Part shown: piece by piece, positions 17,686-25,936 of the stretch
Layout: each line of letters opens with the position of its first letter
Position numbering within the stretch: the stretch's first letter is position 1
Source of the DNA: Kangiellaceae bacterium
GTDB taxonomy: Bacteria > Pseudomonadota > Gammaproteobacteria > Enterobacterales > Kangiellaceae
Assembly (NCBI GenBank): GCA_026196875.1
Contig: JAPHTP010000123.1
Span: 1-40,619 of the forward strand
DNA length: 40,619 nt
Reading direction: 5' to 3'
Translations under genes and position numbers: made by a program
The notes under the pieces: generated by a model
The model's input: the letters and a program-made list of their open reading frames with translations, nothing else
Told to the model about the DNA's origin: nothing
The model's database searches: none

Positions 17686-19548
17686 ATGTCTTTATCCACT
17701 AGCAGGGAATTGCATTTAATCCCGAGCGAAGGATCGGAACTCAATATGGATCACTCACCGTCTTCCAATAAACCCACTGTCACTCAGGCTGAATCTCGTG
17801 CCCAAGATAATGCAGATCTAATTATAGAGTATTTAAAGGCTCTGAATGTTGAATATGTATTTGGAGTACCAGGTGGTGCAATAGAGCCCTTGTATAATGC
17901 TCTATCACGTAACCGGGATAGCGGAGGTCCACAAATCATTGTTGCCCGTCATGAAGCCGGTGCGGCATTTATGGCTGAAGGCTACGCAAGAGAAACGGGA
18001 AAAATTGGCGTCTGCTGTGCTACAACAGGGCCAGGAGCAACTAATCTATTAACCGGTGTGGCGTCTGCCTATGCCGATAATGTACCGATGCTGGTGATCA
18101 CTGCACAGACTCCATTGCCGAAATTTGGCAAAAATGCGCTCCAAGAGTCTTCATGTACAGCGATCGATACCGTTGGGATCTTTAGACACTGTACACGCTA
18201 TAACACTTTGGTGTCCCACGCCGAACAGATGAACAATAAGCTGGTTAGTGCGTTAATGACAGCTAACCGCGTTCCGGCTGGGCCGGCACATATCAGCATT
18301 CCGTCCGATATTTTGCGCCAGCCCATATCTGAAGATGTCATAATCAAAACTGACCGTTTAAAGCAAGAATTTGCGCTTACTGACAACGCTGCAGTCGAAC
18401 AATTAACTGAAATGTTATCGGGCTCCTGGCGAGTAGCCTTGTTTCTTGGGAAAGGTTGTGGCCCGGCAATTGAAGAAATCATGGAATTTGCCGAGCTGAC
18501 CCGCGCTCCAATTATGACCGGCCCGGCGGGTAAACGTTGGATTAATGGTTTTCATCCTCTTTATCGAGGCGTATATGGTTTTGCGGGTCACCAAAGTGCT
18601 GAAGAAACTATGAAAGATGAAACCATTGATCTCGTACTCGCTATTGGAACACAAATTACTGAGCTTGGCACAGGAGGCTGGCAATCATCGTTACTCGGCG
18701 ACCGATTAGTTCATATAGATTCGACAGTCGAACATTTCTCTCGCTCGCCGATGGCACAGCTGCATGTTTGTGGCGATATTAAGAGTATCTTTAATCAAAT
18801 AAATGAAAACGTTCGCCTCGGAATTAAATGGGGTCGAAGTTGGGATTCTGTCGATCCGGTTAAACAAAATTTTCTTGATCACCATAAACCAAGTTCAGAT
18901 CATGGGTATCAAATTCGTTTAAACGAACCTGAAAAAGCCCATTCAAATGCAGTGCCATTGAAACCACAGCGTATCGCGACGGAGTTTGCACGACAGATCC
19001 CCTCTTCCTTCCGCATACATTTGGACGCCGGGAATGTTTGGTCCTGGTTTACCCATTATTTTCATCGAGCAAGTGCTAAAGGGCATTACCATATTGCCAT
19101 GGGCTTTGGCTCAATGGGTTGGGCGGTTGGTGCTGCTGTTGGTACCGCTATTGGGAGTAAAGAGCCGAGTGTTTGTATCACCGGGGACGGGAGCTACTTA
19201 ATGGCCGGTCAGGAAATTACTTCAGCACTTCAACATCAAATTCCCGTTATCTATGTCGTATTTAATGATTCCGCTTTAGGAATGGTTAAACATGGCCAGA
19301 GGCTGGGCGGCGCAGAAGAAGTTGGCTTTGAATTACCGGAAATTGACTTTGCGAAAATGGCAGAATCAATGGGAGTTGAAGGAATCACTGTCCGCACGCC
19401 GAAAGAACTGTTGGCAATCGATTGGGTTCGTTTAGGTGAAAAACGAGCGCCTACTATGATCAACATTATTATTGATGGTGAAGAAATCCCCCCCATGGGA
19501 CAAAGAGTTAAAGGCTTGGCTGATCAGTCGGCGACTCCTGGGGGTTAG
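17686..19548 (+). CDS. Acetolactate-synthase-like thiamine diphosphate enzyme
   Basis: A 620-residue three-domain ThDP enzyme of the acetohydroxyacid synthase/pyruvate oxidase superfamily. After a polar N-terminal extension of about 42 residues come 'VFGVPGGAIEPLYNAL', the cofactor-activating Glu90 in 'RHEAGAAFMAEGYA', 'TTGPGATNLLTGVASAYAD', and the Mg-ThDP motif GDGS (500-503) ending at Asn527. No regulatory small-subunit (IlvN/IlvH) gene is adjacent, so a role in valine synthesis is not assured. Catabolic acetolactate synthase, sulfoacetaldehyde acetyltransferase or another 2-oxoacid lyase are alternatives. The ATG at 17686 has AAGAGG six bases upstream, supporting the long form. The gene converges on the citrate-synthase-like pair with only seven bases between stop codons. 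Confidence 0.8.
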   Translation: MSLSTSRELHLIPSEGSELNMDHSPSSNKPTVTQAESRAQDNADLIIEYLKALNVEYVFGVPGGAIEPLYNALSRNRDSGGPQIIVARHEAGAAFMAEGYARETGKIGVCCATTGPGATNLLTGVASAYADNVPMLVITAQTPLPKFGKNALQESSCTAIDTVGIFRHCTRYNTLVSHAEQMNNKLVSALMTANRVPAGPAHISIPSDILRQPISEDVIIKTDRLKQEFALTDNAAVEQLTEMLSGSWRVALFLGKGCGPAIEEIMEFAELTRAPIMTGPAGKRWINGFHPLYRGVYGFAGHQSAEETMKDETIDLVLAIGTQITELGTGGWQSSLLGDRLVHIDSTVEHFSRSPMAQLHVCGDIKSIFNQINENVRLGIKWGRSWDSVDPVKQNFLDHHKPSSDHGYQIRLNEPEKAHSNAVPLKPQRIATEFARQIPSSFRIHLDAGNVWSWFTHYFHRASAKGHYHIAMGFGSMGWAVGAAVGTAIGSKEPSVCITGDGSYLMAGQEITSALQHQIPVIYVVFNDSALGMVKHGQRLGGAEEVGFELPEIDFAKMAESMGVEGITVRTPKELLAIDWVRLGEKRAPTMINIIIDGEEIPPMGQRVKGLADQSATPGG

Positions 19549-19555
19549 TAATTTA

Positions 19556-20368
19556 TTAGATTGTACGTTTTGCCCGTCCTGTATAATTAATGTCATCACA
19601 CCTCAGTGGTAAATAAGTGTTACCACATGATGGTTCATATTCGACATGACAGGCCAAAACTCCTGCATAAGTTGCAACTGACTTCATGACTCTCATCTCG
19701 TCAGGTGTGAAGCCTTGATCGGATAAAAATGCATTTGCATAGCCGCCAAAATTCATAGCCATATTGAAATTCTCGGTCAAATACTCACTGATTTCATAAC
19801 CAAGAGATAAGTGAGGGCCAATTTCAAATCCCATTTCTTTTGAGAGTTTTTCATAAGGAGGAATTCTTTCATCAACTTTATCAACAGGGCGAGCATATCC
19901 ATTAATCATTGGTTTGCCTCCTTTTGAAGGAGCGTTTTTTAGTATATCGCAAACGTTTTTACCCTCTTGAACCTCCTTAAGTGCTCCCTGAATAAAGGTC
20001 ATTCCAACCAATGATGTAATGGAGCCACCATAAGCTCTGGATTCAGATGCAAGTATTCCTGCACATGCAGATGCTGGAGCAGATGCACTTGCGTCTCCTC
20101 CTAAAGCCCCGATAGAATTACACCAAATCCTAGAGTCTGGATAACTAATTCCAATAAAGTTCTGATCCAACCAATATCCAGTTTTTTTATCGATTAACTT
20201 TCCAGTACAACACAATGTCAAGACCTGCATAAAGCTTGCACTACCAAGCAAATCATTTAACAGGTCATGCTGATGCAAGAGAACATATTCTCCTCCTCTC
20301 CATACGCCCGATTTACTCTTAATCTGATCGCGTCTTGTATTCCAGAACATTAATTTGTCATCATTCAT
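19556..20368 (-). CDS. Citrate-synthase-fold protein B (catalytic residues apparently lost)
   Basis: About 270 residues with the citrate synthase/citryl-CoA lyase outline: an N-terminal 'TRRDQIKSKSGVWRGGEY' strand, a helical core, 'MINGYARPVDKVDERIPPYE' in place of the usual GFGHRVY-DPR loop, 'MNFGGYANAFLSDQGFTPDE' where homologues have NVDG...LGFP, and a C-terminal 'LPLRCDDINYTGRAKR'. By eye the three catalytic residues (His in GPLHGG, His in GFGH, Asp in NVD) are replaced by Tyr113, Arg160 and Gly208. The ATG at 20368 is preferred over one at 20383 because GAGG stands at 20377-20380. It overlaps the stop of gene A by 8 bases, so the two are translationally coupled and probably form a hetero-oligomer. 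Confidence 0.7.
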   Translation of the reverse strand: MNDDKLMFWNTRRDQIKSKSGVWRGGEYVLLHQHDLLNDLLGSASFMQVLTLCCTGKLIDKKTGYWLDQNFIGISYPDSRIWCNSIGALGGDASASAPASACAGILASESRAYGGSITSLVGMTFIQGALKEVQEGKNVCDILKNAPSKGGKPMINGYARPVDKVDERIPPYEKLSKEMGFEIGPHLSLGYEISEYLTENFNMAMNFGGYANAFLSDQGFTPDEMRVMKSVATYAGVLACHVEYEPSCGNTYLPLRCDDINYTGRAKRTI

Positions 20369-21161
20369 AAAAATAATCCTCATCTTTTACGAATGGCATC
20401 GATGTAATTGGTTTGTGGGTTTGCTCTAAGCCATGACATACAATAGCTGGCGCCAGCATGATCTGATAAAATCCTGCAGCTTCCCTTGCTCCAAACTTTA
20501 AGTCGCACAAGGTGGCAGCAGTTAATCCACTGGGTAGCCAACCTACTCTCTCATTGTTTATACTCATGATTAAATTATTCACCCAATTAATTGCCTTTCC
20601 ACACTGTGGAAGTTCAAGAAGTGTCTTCGCTAGATTGTGGCTAATCAGATCATGTCCTCCAAAAACGCTACCAATTCCACTCGCTATTCTGAAATCCCCC
20701 TCCAACTCCATGTCTAATTTACTTTCTAACTCTCTAGCTACATCTTTATGCGAGCGTTCCACATTTTGAGAAATAAATTTATATGCATGCATCACTTCAT
20801 CGGCTCCGTTGACCATGCCACTTTGAACTGAAAGCCCTATTGGTAACAAATTAGAATACCGAGTTTTAGATACTCCTGCTGTCATTGCTGCTCTAATTCC
20901 CGAAGTTCTTGGGCCTTGATTGATAAAACCGATCATCAACTTTTCAAGAATTAATTTCTCAGTACTGCTTGGAAGTTCCCCCTTGAACATTAAAAACAAA
21001 ACGTCTAGATAGTCTTTCTTTTCATTCAGTTCCTCAATATCATATCCATACAAAAATTGTTTACTAGCAATATATGGATTACCGGTAGAAGGCTCTTCCA
21101 ACAGGATATCAGTTGAAGTTTTATCAACATACTTAAAGTGTTTCGTTTGCTTTTTACTCAA
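20361..21161 (-). CDS. Citrate-synthase-fold protein A (catalytic residues apparently lost)
   Basis: A 266-residue protein with the citrate synthase pattern: 'SKQFLYGYDIEELNEKKDY' (compare YRGYDIEDLAE), 'LFLMFKGELPSSTEKL' (compare YLLLHGELP), 'VQSGMVNGADEVM' (compare SGPLHGGANEAVM), 'ASGIGSVFGGHD' (compare PGFGHRVY) and 'ERVGWLPSG' plus 'APAIVCHGLEQ'. In these places the catalytic His, His and Asp are Asn118, Ser165 and Gly207, so ordinary citrate synthesis is unlikely. The start is TTG (21161) with AAGGA seven bases upstream, only 14 bases after the stop of the TonB receptor, which places it in the receptor's transcript. Its distal end overlaps gene B. The function is unknown. Confidence 0.7.
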   Translation of the reverse strand: MSKKQTKHFKYVDKTSTDILLEEPSTGNPYIASKQFLYGYDIEELNEKKDYLDVLFLMFKGELPSSTEKLILEKLMIGFINQGPRTSGIRAAMTAGVSKTRYSNLLPIGLSVQSGMVNGADEVMHAYKFISQNVERSHKDVARELESKLDMELEGDFRIASGIGSVFGGHDLISHNLAKTLLELPQCGKAINWVNNLIMSINNERVGWLPSGLTAATLCDLKFGAREAAGFYQIMLAPAIVCHGLEQTHKPITSMPFVKDEDYFYE

Positions 21162-21175
21162 AACCTTTTCCTTAT

Positions 21176-23278
21176 TTAGAAATGATATCTCAACTCAGCA
21201 TGGACGCTTCTACCCGCTAGCGGTAAATCGTTAGGAATACTTGTTTCAAGAGGCTCTCTTAATTCGGCATCAAAAACATTCTTACCAGAGATCGCAAACT
21301 CAATGTCATTTTCATTATTTTTCCAGTGAACATTTAGATCTAGCCATGAGTTATCATCAATTTTTTCTCTAGTATCTGATGAAGCTCTTTTTCGTTCCAT
21401 GACGCTATGGATTTGAAAATTTGAACTCCAATTACTCGAGATTTTCCAATCTGCCATAAGATAAAACTGCTGTCTTGGAACATCAACCAAATCAAATCCC
21501 GTATCATCATCTTCAGAGTCCTGATAAGAAAAATTGGTGCTAAATGTTAAATTTTCAAATGCTTCCCAAGTAGCTTCAACTTCAAATCCTTGGCCAGATC
21601 TCTGACCAATGTTTTTGGCTGTAGTCGTCGTTAAACCTTCATCTGGAGAAAATTGAATTACATCGTCCCAATTATACTTAAAGATGCTAAATACAGTCGT
21701 TAAATCGTCAGTAGGTCGATAATCGAATACTAATTCTAAGGTCTCCATTTTTTCTGGCTGAACATCTGGATTACCTAGTGCCGCGGGATTATTTATTGCG
21801 TACAAATTTGCCATTGATGGAGCTCTAAACGCTTTTCCATATAGTAATTTAGAGGTTAGTTTAAACGAAGTTGACCAAACTACTGCAAACCTAGGGTTTG
21901 TAGTAGTTCCAAAATCAGAATAGTCATCATGTCGTAACCCAAATGTTACTTCCCAATCGTTAGCTACTTGCCAAACATCCTGAATAAATACATATAAATT
22001 CTTTCGATCTTCTTCTGGCAAAAAGACGTAAGGCGTATCTGAAACATCGACTACCGGACTACCTGGAGCTAAGAATTCTCCATTAGGGCCAAGCGCAAAG
22101 TTTTTGCTTTCTTTAGTTTTATATATCTCACTAAAATAGTAGCCAGTTCCCAATCGCAAAGAGTGAGAGCTATATCCACTATAAGTGTAAGTAAAATTCG
22201 CTCGATTATGGTTTTCGAAAACCTCAGGATTTCCTATCACCCCATCTGGAAATGGAGCACCAAAACCAATATCTGATCCTGGAGGAAACAATATTAGATT
22301 TCCGTCTATTTCTAGCGATGTATTAAACCGGCTGATTTGAAAATCAATTTTACTATTATCAGAAATATCAGTTTTATAATTAATATCGAAGTTCCATCTA
22401 TTACTAAAGCTTCTAGAAGTCGGTGTCAATGCTCCTGTTACCCCGATACCTAATCCCCTTTTCCTATATTGTGCTCCAACTCTGATCTTCCAATTATTAA
22501 AGTCTATTTGGCTTCGGAACTCGTGAGTTTCCCTCATATTCGACATAGGGCCCGGGGCATAAGAAGCATCCGTCCCAAATATTAAATCTAATTGAGATTG
22601 TGCGTCAGCCTCTACAATCTCTTCATGACCATCGGTCTGATAATATTGGTAATCAAAACGGACGGCCGCATCGTTTATGGTTCCAGTGGATGTAAGCCAA
22701 ACGCTTTGGCTGTTAAAGCTTCCAATTCTTCCACCCAATTCTACGTGAGACTCTGAAGACGTATCTTTAGTTATTATATTTATTACTCCGGAAAATGCGT
22801 CAGCACCATATAGAGCGGAGCCAGGACCTCTAATCACCTCCACTCTCTCAATACTTTCAACTGGAAATCCGCCCCAGACTTGTCCCCGATTCCCCACATA
22901 TATGTTTGTGAGCGGAATTCCATTCAACAACATCAATACTTGAGGATTAAATCTCGTTGTCACGCCACGAATTACGTATACAGGTTCGTTGCCAGCTTTG
23001 TTTCTACTAACATGGAAACCAGGTATTGTTTCCAAAATCTCATCTAAGTCAAGAAGCCCCATACTCTTAATCTGATCTTTGGTAACTACTGAGGCTACGG
23101 AAGGTGCTTTGTGGATTAACTGCTTAGTTCCTGTTGCCAAAGAAACAAAATCTTCATCACCATAGAAGTCCTCCAGATCTTCCTCAAACTCCTCTTCGTC
23201 CAACTCATCCGCTGCAACCGGCTGAGCAGAAAAAGCAAGAGCAATTGAGAGTGCCAGAAGTTTTAAACGAAAAGCCAT
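21176..23278 (-). CDS. TonB-dependent outer-membrane receptor (proximal copy)
   Basis: About 700 residues. The signal peptide is 'FRLKLLALSIALAFSAQPVA', followed by a very acidic segment (DELDEEEFEEDLEDFYGDED) and a TonB-box-like 'FVSLATGTK'. The plug domain runs from about residue 55 to 175, with 'VYVIRGV', 'GIPLTNIYVG', 'ERVEVIRGPGSALYGADAFS' and 'GVINIITK'. A 22-strand barrel ends in the terminal Phe typical of outer-membrane proteins. The substrate is unknown; siderophore, haem or small organic ligands are possible. A GTG exists at 23287, but the AAGGTGG at 23284-23290 points to the ATG at 23278. The paralogue next door has the same start context, and the two citrate-synthase-like genes follow within 14 bases. 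Confidence 0.93.
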   Translation of the reverse strand: MAFRLKLLALSIALAFSAQPVAADELDEEEFEEDLEDFYGDEDFVSLATGTKQLIHKAPSVASVVTKDQIKSMGLLDLDEILETIPGFHVSRNKAGNEPVYVIRGVTTRFNPQVLMLLNGIPLTNIYVGNRGQVWGGFPVESIERVEVIRGPGSALYGADAFSGVINIITKDTSSESHVELGGRIGSFNSQSVWLTSTGTINDAAVRFDYQYYQTDGHEEIVEADAQSQLDLIFGTDASYAPGPMSNMRETHEFRSQIDFNNWKIRVGAQYRKRGLGIGVTGALTPTSRSFSNRWNFDINYKTDISDNSKIDFQISRFNTSLEIDGNLILFPPGSDIGFGAPFPDGVIGNPEVFENHNRANFTYTYSGYSSHSLRLGTGYYFSEIYKTKESKNFALGPNGEFLAPGSPVVDVSDTPYVFLPEEDRKNLYVFIQDVWQVANDWEVTFGLRHDDYSDFGTTTNPRFAVVWSTSFKLTSKLLYGKAFRAPSMANLYAINNPAALGNPDVQPEKMETLELVFDYRPTDDLTTVFSIFKYNWDDVIQFSPDEGLTTTTAKNIGQRSGQGFEVEATWEAFENLTFSTNFSYQDSEDDDTGFDLVDVPRQQFYLMADWKISSNWSSNFQIHSVMERKRASSDTREKIDDNSWLDLNVHWKNNENDIEFAISGKNVFDAELREPLETSIPNDLPLAGRSVHAELRYHF

Positions 23279-23477
23279 TGTAACCACCTTATATTTTGTT
23301 TTATATGCTCACAGAATAAACCGCTAGCAATAGGTCAATACTTCGTTGAGTGAGATTTTACTAGACTGCCAAATTAAAGTCAGATATGACAACTCTCTGA
23401 TTTTTAATAGTTATTTGATTCAGTTTAGTCCAAATATTTCAATTCACAAGGATAGTTAAGTTGGATTCCCATAACCC
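23279..23477 (-). repeat. Duplicated leader region (copy 1) of the TonB receptors
   Basis: This stretch matches 25729-25936 upstream of the other receptor. The best-conserved block (about 23360-23440 against 25812-25892) is identical over most positions, and the start context AAGGTGGTT-A-ATG is shared. It presumably carries the receptor promoter or a regulatory leader. Together with the kinase-end remnant it shows that the duplication included the region upstream of the receptor. Confidence 0.75.
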
Positions 23478-23488
23478 TTAACTATCCT
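23449..23488. terminator. Hairpin at the end of the kinase remnant
   Basis: A perfect 12-base inverted repeat, AGGATAGTTAAG (23449-23460) and CTTAACTATCCT (23477-23488), with a 16-base loop overlaps the relict kinase stop codon. An imperfect version occurs at the intact kinase stop (25902-25946). It has no U-run on the minus strand, so it may be an attenuator or RNA-processing hairpin rather than a full terminator. Confidence 0.5.
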
Positions 23489-23558
23489 CAGTTTCCTTTT
23501 GATGATTCCTTTGCAAAGACATCTTGACACCTGAAGCAGCTCCCCTCACCTTCTTCAT
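23478..23558 (-). pseudogene. Relict 3' end of the sensor kinase gene
   Basis: Read on the minus strand, about 75 bases match the last 26 codons of the intact kinase gene at 25937. A segment encoding EGEGSCF is followed, after one inserted G that shifts the frame, by SVKMSLQRN and ...KETEDS-stop. The intact gene ends EGEGTCFSVKMPLQKL then ...ETETVDS-stop. The remnant is six bases shorter in its tail and stops matching about 55 bases before the end of the distal receptor gene. A 26-codon ATG frame with a fair ribosome site exists here by chance. It marks the junction of a tandem duplication. Confidence 0.75.
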
Positions 23559-23613
23559 AATAGCTCTTTGCTGAAACTTTAAATATCCTATGGCCGTTCA
23601 CTATTAATTCCTA

Positions 23614-25728
23614 TTAGTATTGATAGGTCATTGCGAACCAAACACCTCTTTCTTCAAGCGGATAATCGCCTAATATCTGACCATCACTAGGTTCAAATGC
23701 GTCTGAATCAGCCAGGTTTCTGATAGTAAGCTGAGTATCAAAGTTAGGAGTAACTTGATACTTGAGAGATACATTTGTCCAGTTATAATCTTTAATTTTC
23801 AGCCTTGAATCAGTACTTAGTCTATTCCTATCTATTATCCAACGTGTATCAAAATACATATTCAAGTCATCAGTAAGTTTCCAATTTAAACTGAAATCTA
23901 TCATTTGACCTGGAGCATCGGCAATTTCTTGATTATTTTCCGCATCTTCAGCATTTTGCCAAGCATAACCAAACTTTAAATCAATTTTTTCAGAATACTT
24001 CCAACGAATTTCTAATTCCGCGCCTGTTCCATCTTGTTTAGCAGTATTCTGAGCGACATTTGTTCCATCTTGCTGAGGCACATAAGTAATCAAATCTTCG
24101 GAGCTATACATATAAAAATTTCCAATCAGCTGCCAGTCAAAACCAGGTCGGTAATCCCAAACAACTTCATATGTTCGTATCTTTTCCGGTTCCAAGTTAG
24201 GATTTCCGATCACGACAGGATTGTTTATCGCATATAACTCTTGAAAAGATGGAGCGCGAAATGCTTCTCCATACAAAAATTTTGTTGTTAAATTGTGTTT
24301 TGTTTGCCAAACAAGCGCAACTCGTGGATTAACAGTACTACCAAAGTCAGAATAATCATCATACCTAATGCCGGTGGTCAATTCCCAGTCGTCAGCTAGA
24401 TGCCATTCATCTTGAAAGCTGAGGAAGTAAAGCTCTCTCTCCTGGTCAAACATATAAATATGTGGAGTCCCTCTTACATTAACGAGGCTTCCATCTCTAA
24501 AGTCTTCCGTCCCATCTAATACGCCTGGACCAAAATTCTTCAATTCTTCCGGTTTAGCTTCGCTTTTCCGATATCCTAACTCTGTTCTAAATAAGTGATC
24601 TTGTATACCGGAATATGTCGAAACCCAATTAACACCCAAATAAGTTTCGTGCGCAATTGGTCGGCCGATTACTCCGTCCGTGAAAACTGTAAACGCGGAG
24701 GGTACACCCTGTGCATCAAATGCTCTTGGTAACGCCATGCCCGGAGGAAAAATAACGAAGTAAGTATCGTCATCGTGAGTCTGATAGTAGCCCTTAATAT
24801 CCATTTTAAGCTCTTCAGAATTACTAAGCTTATAGCCAACGGCGAGAGTCAATGACTCAACTGTTTCGATATCATATAGCGAAAGAGCTTGCGCAGCCCC
24901 CGCCCCTGCACCACCTTCACTCTTTAAATACCAACCGTGCAAATATAGATTCTCGTATGATAATTGAGTATGAAAATCAAACGAGTCATATCTTGTATCT
25001 AAAGGTCCAGGAGCATTTGATAAAAAATCCAAACCTAAAGAGTGCATAGCATCCGTATCAACTATTCTGCTATCATCTCCAGCGGTTTCGTACCACTGAA
25101 CATTAAAGCTATAGTTTAATTTTTCTGAAGACTCCGAATAATTAAACCAACCGCTCTTGGTTTCAAATGAACCGAACTTAATTCCAAAATCAGAACTTTT
25201 CTTTCCACTTTCGCCCTTTGTAATAATGTTTATTACGCCCGAAAAAGCGTCAGCGCCATAAACTGCAGATCCTGGCCCCCGTATGACTTCTATCCTTTCA
25301 ATTATGTTCACACCAAGATTAAATTGTTGCCAACGCGAACCGGTATATTCATAGGTCGTCCTGATACCATTTACTAAAACCAATGTCTGAGGGTTTTCCG
25401 CAGTGTGTAAACCACGGATTGAAAAATTTGGTTTCATCCGATCCAAATTTGATGGATATATATGAATGCCCGTGACAGTCTCTAACACCTCATAAATTGT
25501 GTCAGCTCCCATAGCTTCTATTTCTGCAGCCGTGATTACGGTCGCAACAGATGGAGCTTTATGAATTGCTTTCTTAGTTCCCGTGGCAATACTGACAAAC
25601 TCCTCATCACCATAAAAACCTTCCAAATCGCCCTCAAAATCCTCGTCATCCATTTCGTAGGCATAGATAGGTTGAGTCGGCAAAATTAAGGCAATTGAAA
25701 GTGCTAGAAGTTTTAAGCGAAAATCCAT
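23614..25728 (-). CDS. TonB-dependent outer-membrane receptor (distal copy)
   Basis: About 704 residues and a full-length paralogue of the receptor at 21176-23278. The shared signal peptide is 'FRLKLLALSIAL', then an acidic 'DDEDFEGDLEGFYGDEE' and 'FVSIATGTKKAIHKAPSVA'. The plug has 'NFSIRGLH', 'VLVNGIRTTYEY', 'ERIEVIRGPGSAVYGADAFS' and 'GVINIITKGE'. The barrel has the conserved 'LYGEAFRAPSFQELYAINNP' and ends in Tyr. The plug apex loops and barrel loops differ from the other copy, suggesting a shifted ligand. The frame runs back to 25776, but the AAGGTGG at 25734-25740 selects the ATG at 25728. It lies about 210 bases downstream of the kinase. Confidence 0.93.
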   Translation of the reverse strand: MDFRLKLLALSIALILPTQPIYAYEMDDEDFEGDLEGFYGDEEFVSIATGTKKAIHKAPSVATVITAAEIEAMGADTIYEVLETVTGIHIYPSNLDRMKPNFSIRGLHTAENPQTLVLVNGIRTTYEYTGSRWQQFNLGVNIIERIEVIRGPGSAVYGADAFSGVINIITKGESGKKSSDFGIKFGSFETKSGWFNYSESSEKLNYSFNVQWYETAGDDSRIVDTDAMHSLGLDFLSNAPGPLDTRYDSFDFHTQLSYENLYLHGWYLKSEGGAGAGAAQALSLYDIETVESLTLAVGYKLSNSEELKMDIKGYYQTHDDDTYFVIFPPGMALPRAFDAQGVPSAFTVFTDGVIGRPIAHETYLGVNWVSTYSGIQDHLFRTELGYRKSEAKPEELKNFGPGVLDGTEDFRDGSLVNVRGTPHIYMFDQERELYFLSFQDEWHLADDWELTTGIRYDDYSDFGSTVNPRVALVWQTKHNLTTKFLYGEAFRAPSFQELYAINNPVVIGNPNLEPEKIRTYEVVWDYRPGFDWQLIGNFYMYSSEDLITYVPQQDGTNVAQNTAKQDGTGAELEIRWKYSEKIDLKFGYAWQNAEDAENNQEIADAPGQMIDFSLNWKLTDDLNMYFDTRWIIDRNRLSTDSRLKIKDYNWTNVSLKYQVTPNFDTQLTIRNLADSDAFEPSDGQILGDYPLEERGVWFAMTYQY

Positions 25729-25936
25729 TATAACCACCTTATATTCCGTTTTATTCGCTGACAGAATTAACTGCAAGCAAAAGTTCAGTACTTCTTTGGG
25801 AGAACTTATTTACTAGACTGTCAAACTAAAGTCGGATCTGACAACTCTCTGATTTTTAATAGCCATTTGATTTAATTTAGTCCAAATATTTAAAATCTCA
25901 AGGAGAGTTATAGGTTCGTTTTTGAATAGGCCCCCT
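25729..25936 (-). repeat. Duplicated leader region (copy 2) upstream of the distal receptor
   Basis: This is the counterpart of 23279-23477. It holds the conserved block at about 25812-25892, including TTGACA on the minus strand in 'AGTTTGACAGTC', which could be a -35 element although no convincing -10 follows. Next to the kinase stop is an imperfect hairpin of 13-base arms (25902-25914 and 25934-25946, two mismatches), the counterpart of the perfect one in copy 1. Confidence 0.7.

Noticed and set aside
19549-19560. Possible terminator between the convergent ThDP gene and citrate-synthase-like gene B
   Set aside because: Only seven bases separate the stop codons and no hairpin is visible; transcripts may overlap or end by Rho.
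23478-23558. 26-codon ATG frame with a fair ribosome site
   Set aside because: Its second half is the frameshifted relict of the kinase C-terminus, so it is explained better as a chance frame on a pseudogene than as a small protein gene.
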